From contig JAJKFH010000227.1 in the NCBI GenBank assembly GCA_023333565.1, positions 930,001-994,000 on the forward strand: a DNA stretch of 64,000 bases. Reading direction: 5' to 3'. The notes below the pieces were generated by a model. It had not been told where the DNA came from and ran no database searches. It saw only the letters and a list, made by a program, of their open reading frames with translations. Shown here one piece after another: positions 63,903 to 64,000 of the stretch. The position numbers were made by a program, and so were the translations under genes. Position 1 is the first letter of the stretch, and every line of letters begins with the position of its first letter. This DNA is from Puffinus mauretanicus (Eukaryota; Chordata; Aves; Procellariiformes; Procellariidae).

Positions 63903-64000
63903 GTAAGTAACACCCGGAAACATCTCTTGACTCTCTTGTTTTATTTTCTATTAGATTCTGCCTTGTTCCAATCCAAAACGAATCTGTTTCCAGTGACTCG

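Overview
This window looks like a bird chromosome segment carrying the last exons of one protein gene, followed by about 53 kb with no gene I can recognise. Three plus-strand exons in the first 7.1 kb encode the C-terminal LCCL domain and stop codon of CRISPLD2 (cysteine-rich secretory protein, LCCL domain containing 2). The exon phases agree with each other and the protein ends in AFRIFAVKQ, the CRISPLD2 type of ending. CR1 LINE 3' ends carrying the avian-type ATTCTATG terminal repeat point to a bird. There are no operons, dense ORFs or ribosome-binding sites, so this is not prokaryotic DNA.

Layout. 1-79: end of a CRISPLD2 intron. 80-155, 4867-5000 and 7039-7093: coding exons. 156-4866 and 5001-7038: introns, holding a MIR-type SINE fragment near 355-490 and an AT-rich stretch near 2935-3270 that resembles conserved non-coding DNA. 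7094 to about 10480: a long 3' UTR with AATAAA at 10456; an earlier AATAAA at 7980 could give a short isoform. 10490-63770: no recognisable exon. This part holds two CR1 copies of different age in direct orientation (about 12960-14275), two older CR1 pieces in opposite orientation (35346-36050), possible MIR fragments, many A/T homopolymer tracts, two G-quadruplex motifs, CpG-richer patches and a perfect 20-bp palindrome. A minus-strand open frame at 28404-28787 has protein-like composition but I cannot identify it. 63776-63902 looks like an exon with strong splice sites and one open frame, perhaps the first sign of the next transcription unit or of a lncRNA.

CRISPLD2 is a secreted glycoprotein, so its LCCL domain acts outside the cell. 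In human the next gene downstream is ZDHHC7 on the opposite strand. I see none of its DHHC-domain exons here, so it would lie beyond this window or have moved.

I found no convincing new biological system. The items most worth checking are the unexplained frame at 28404-28787, the exon-like block at 63776-63902, and the T-tract/A-tract pair around the last CRISPLD2 coding exon.
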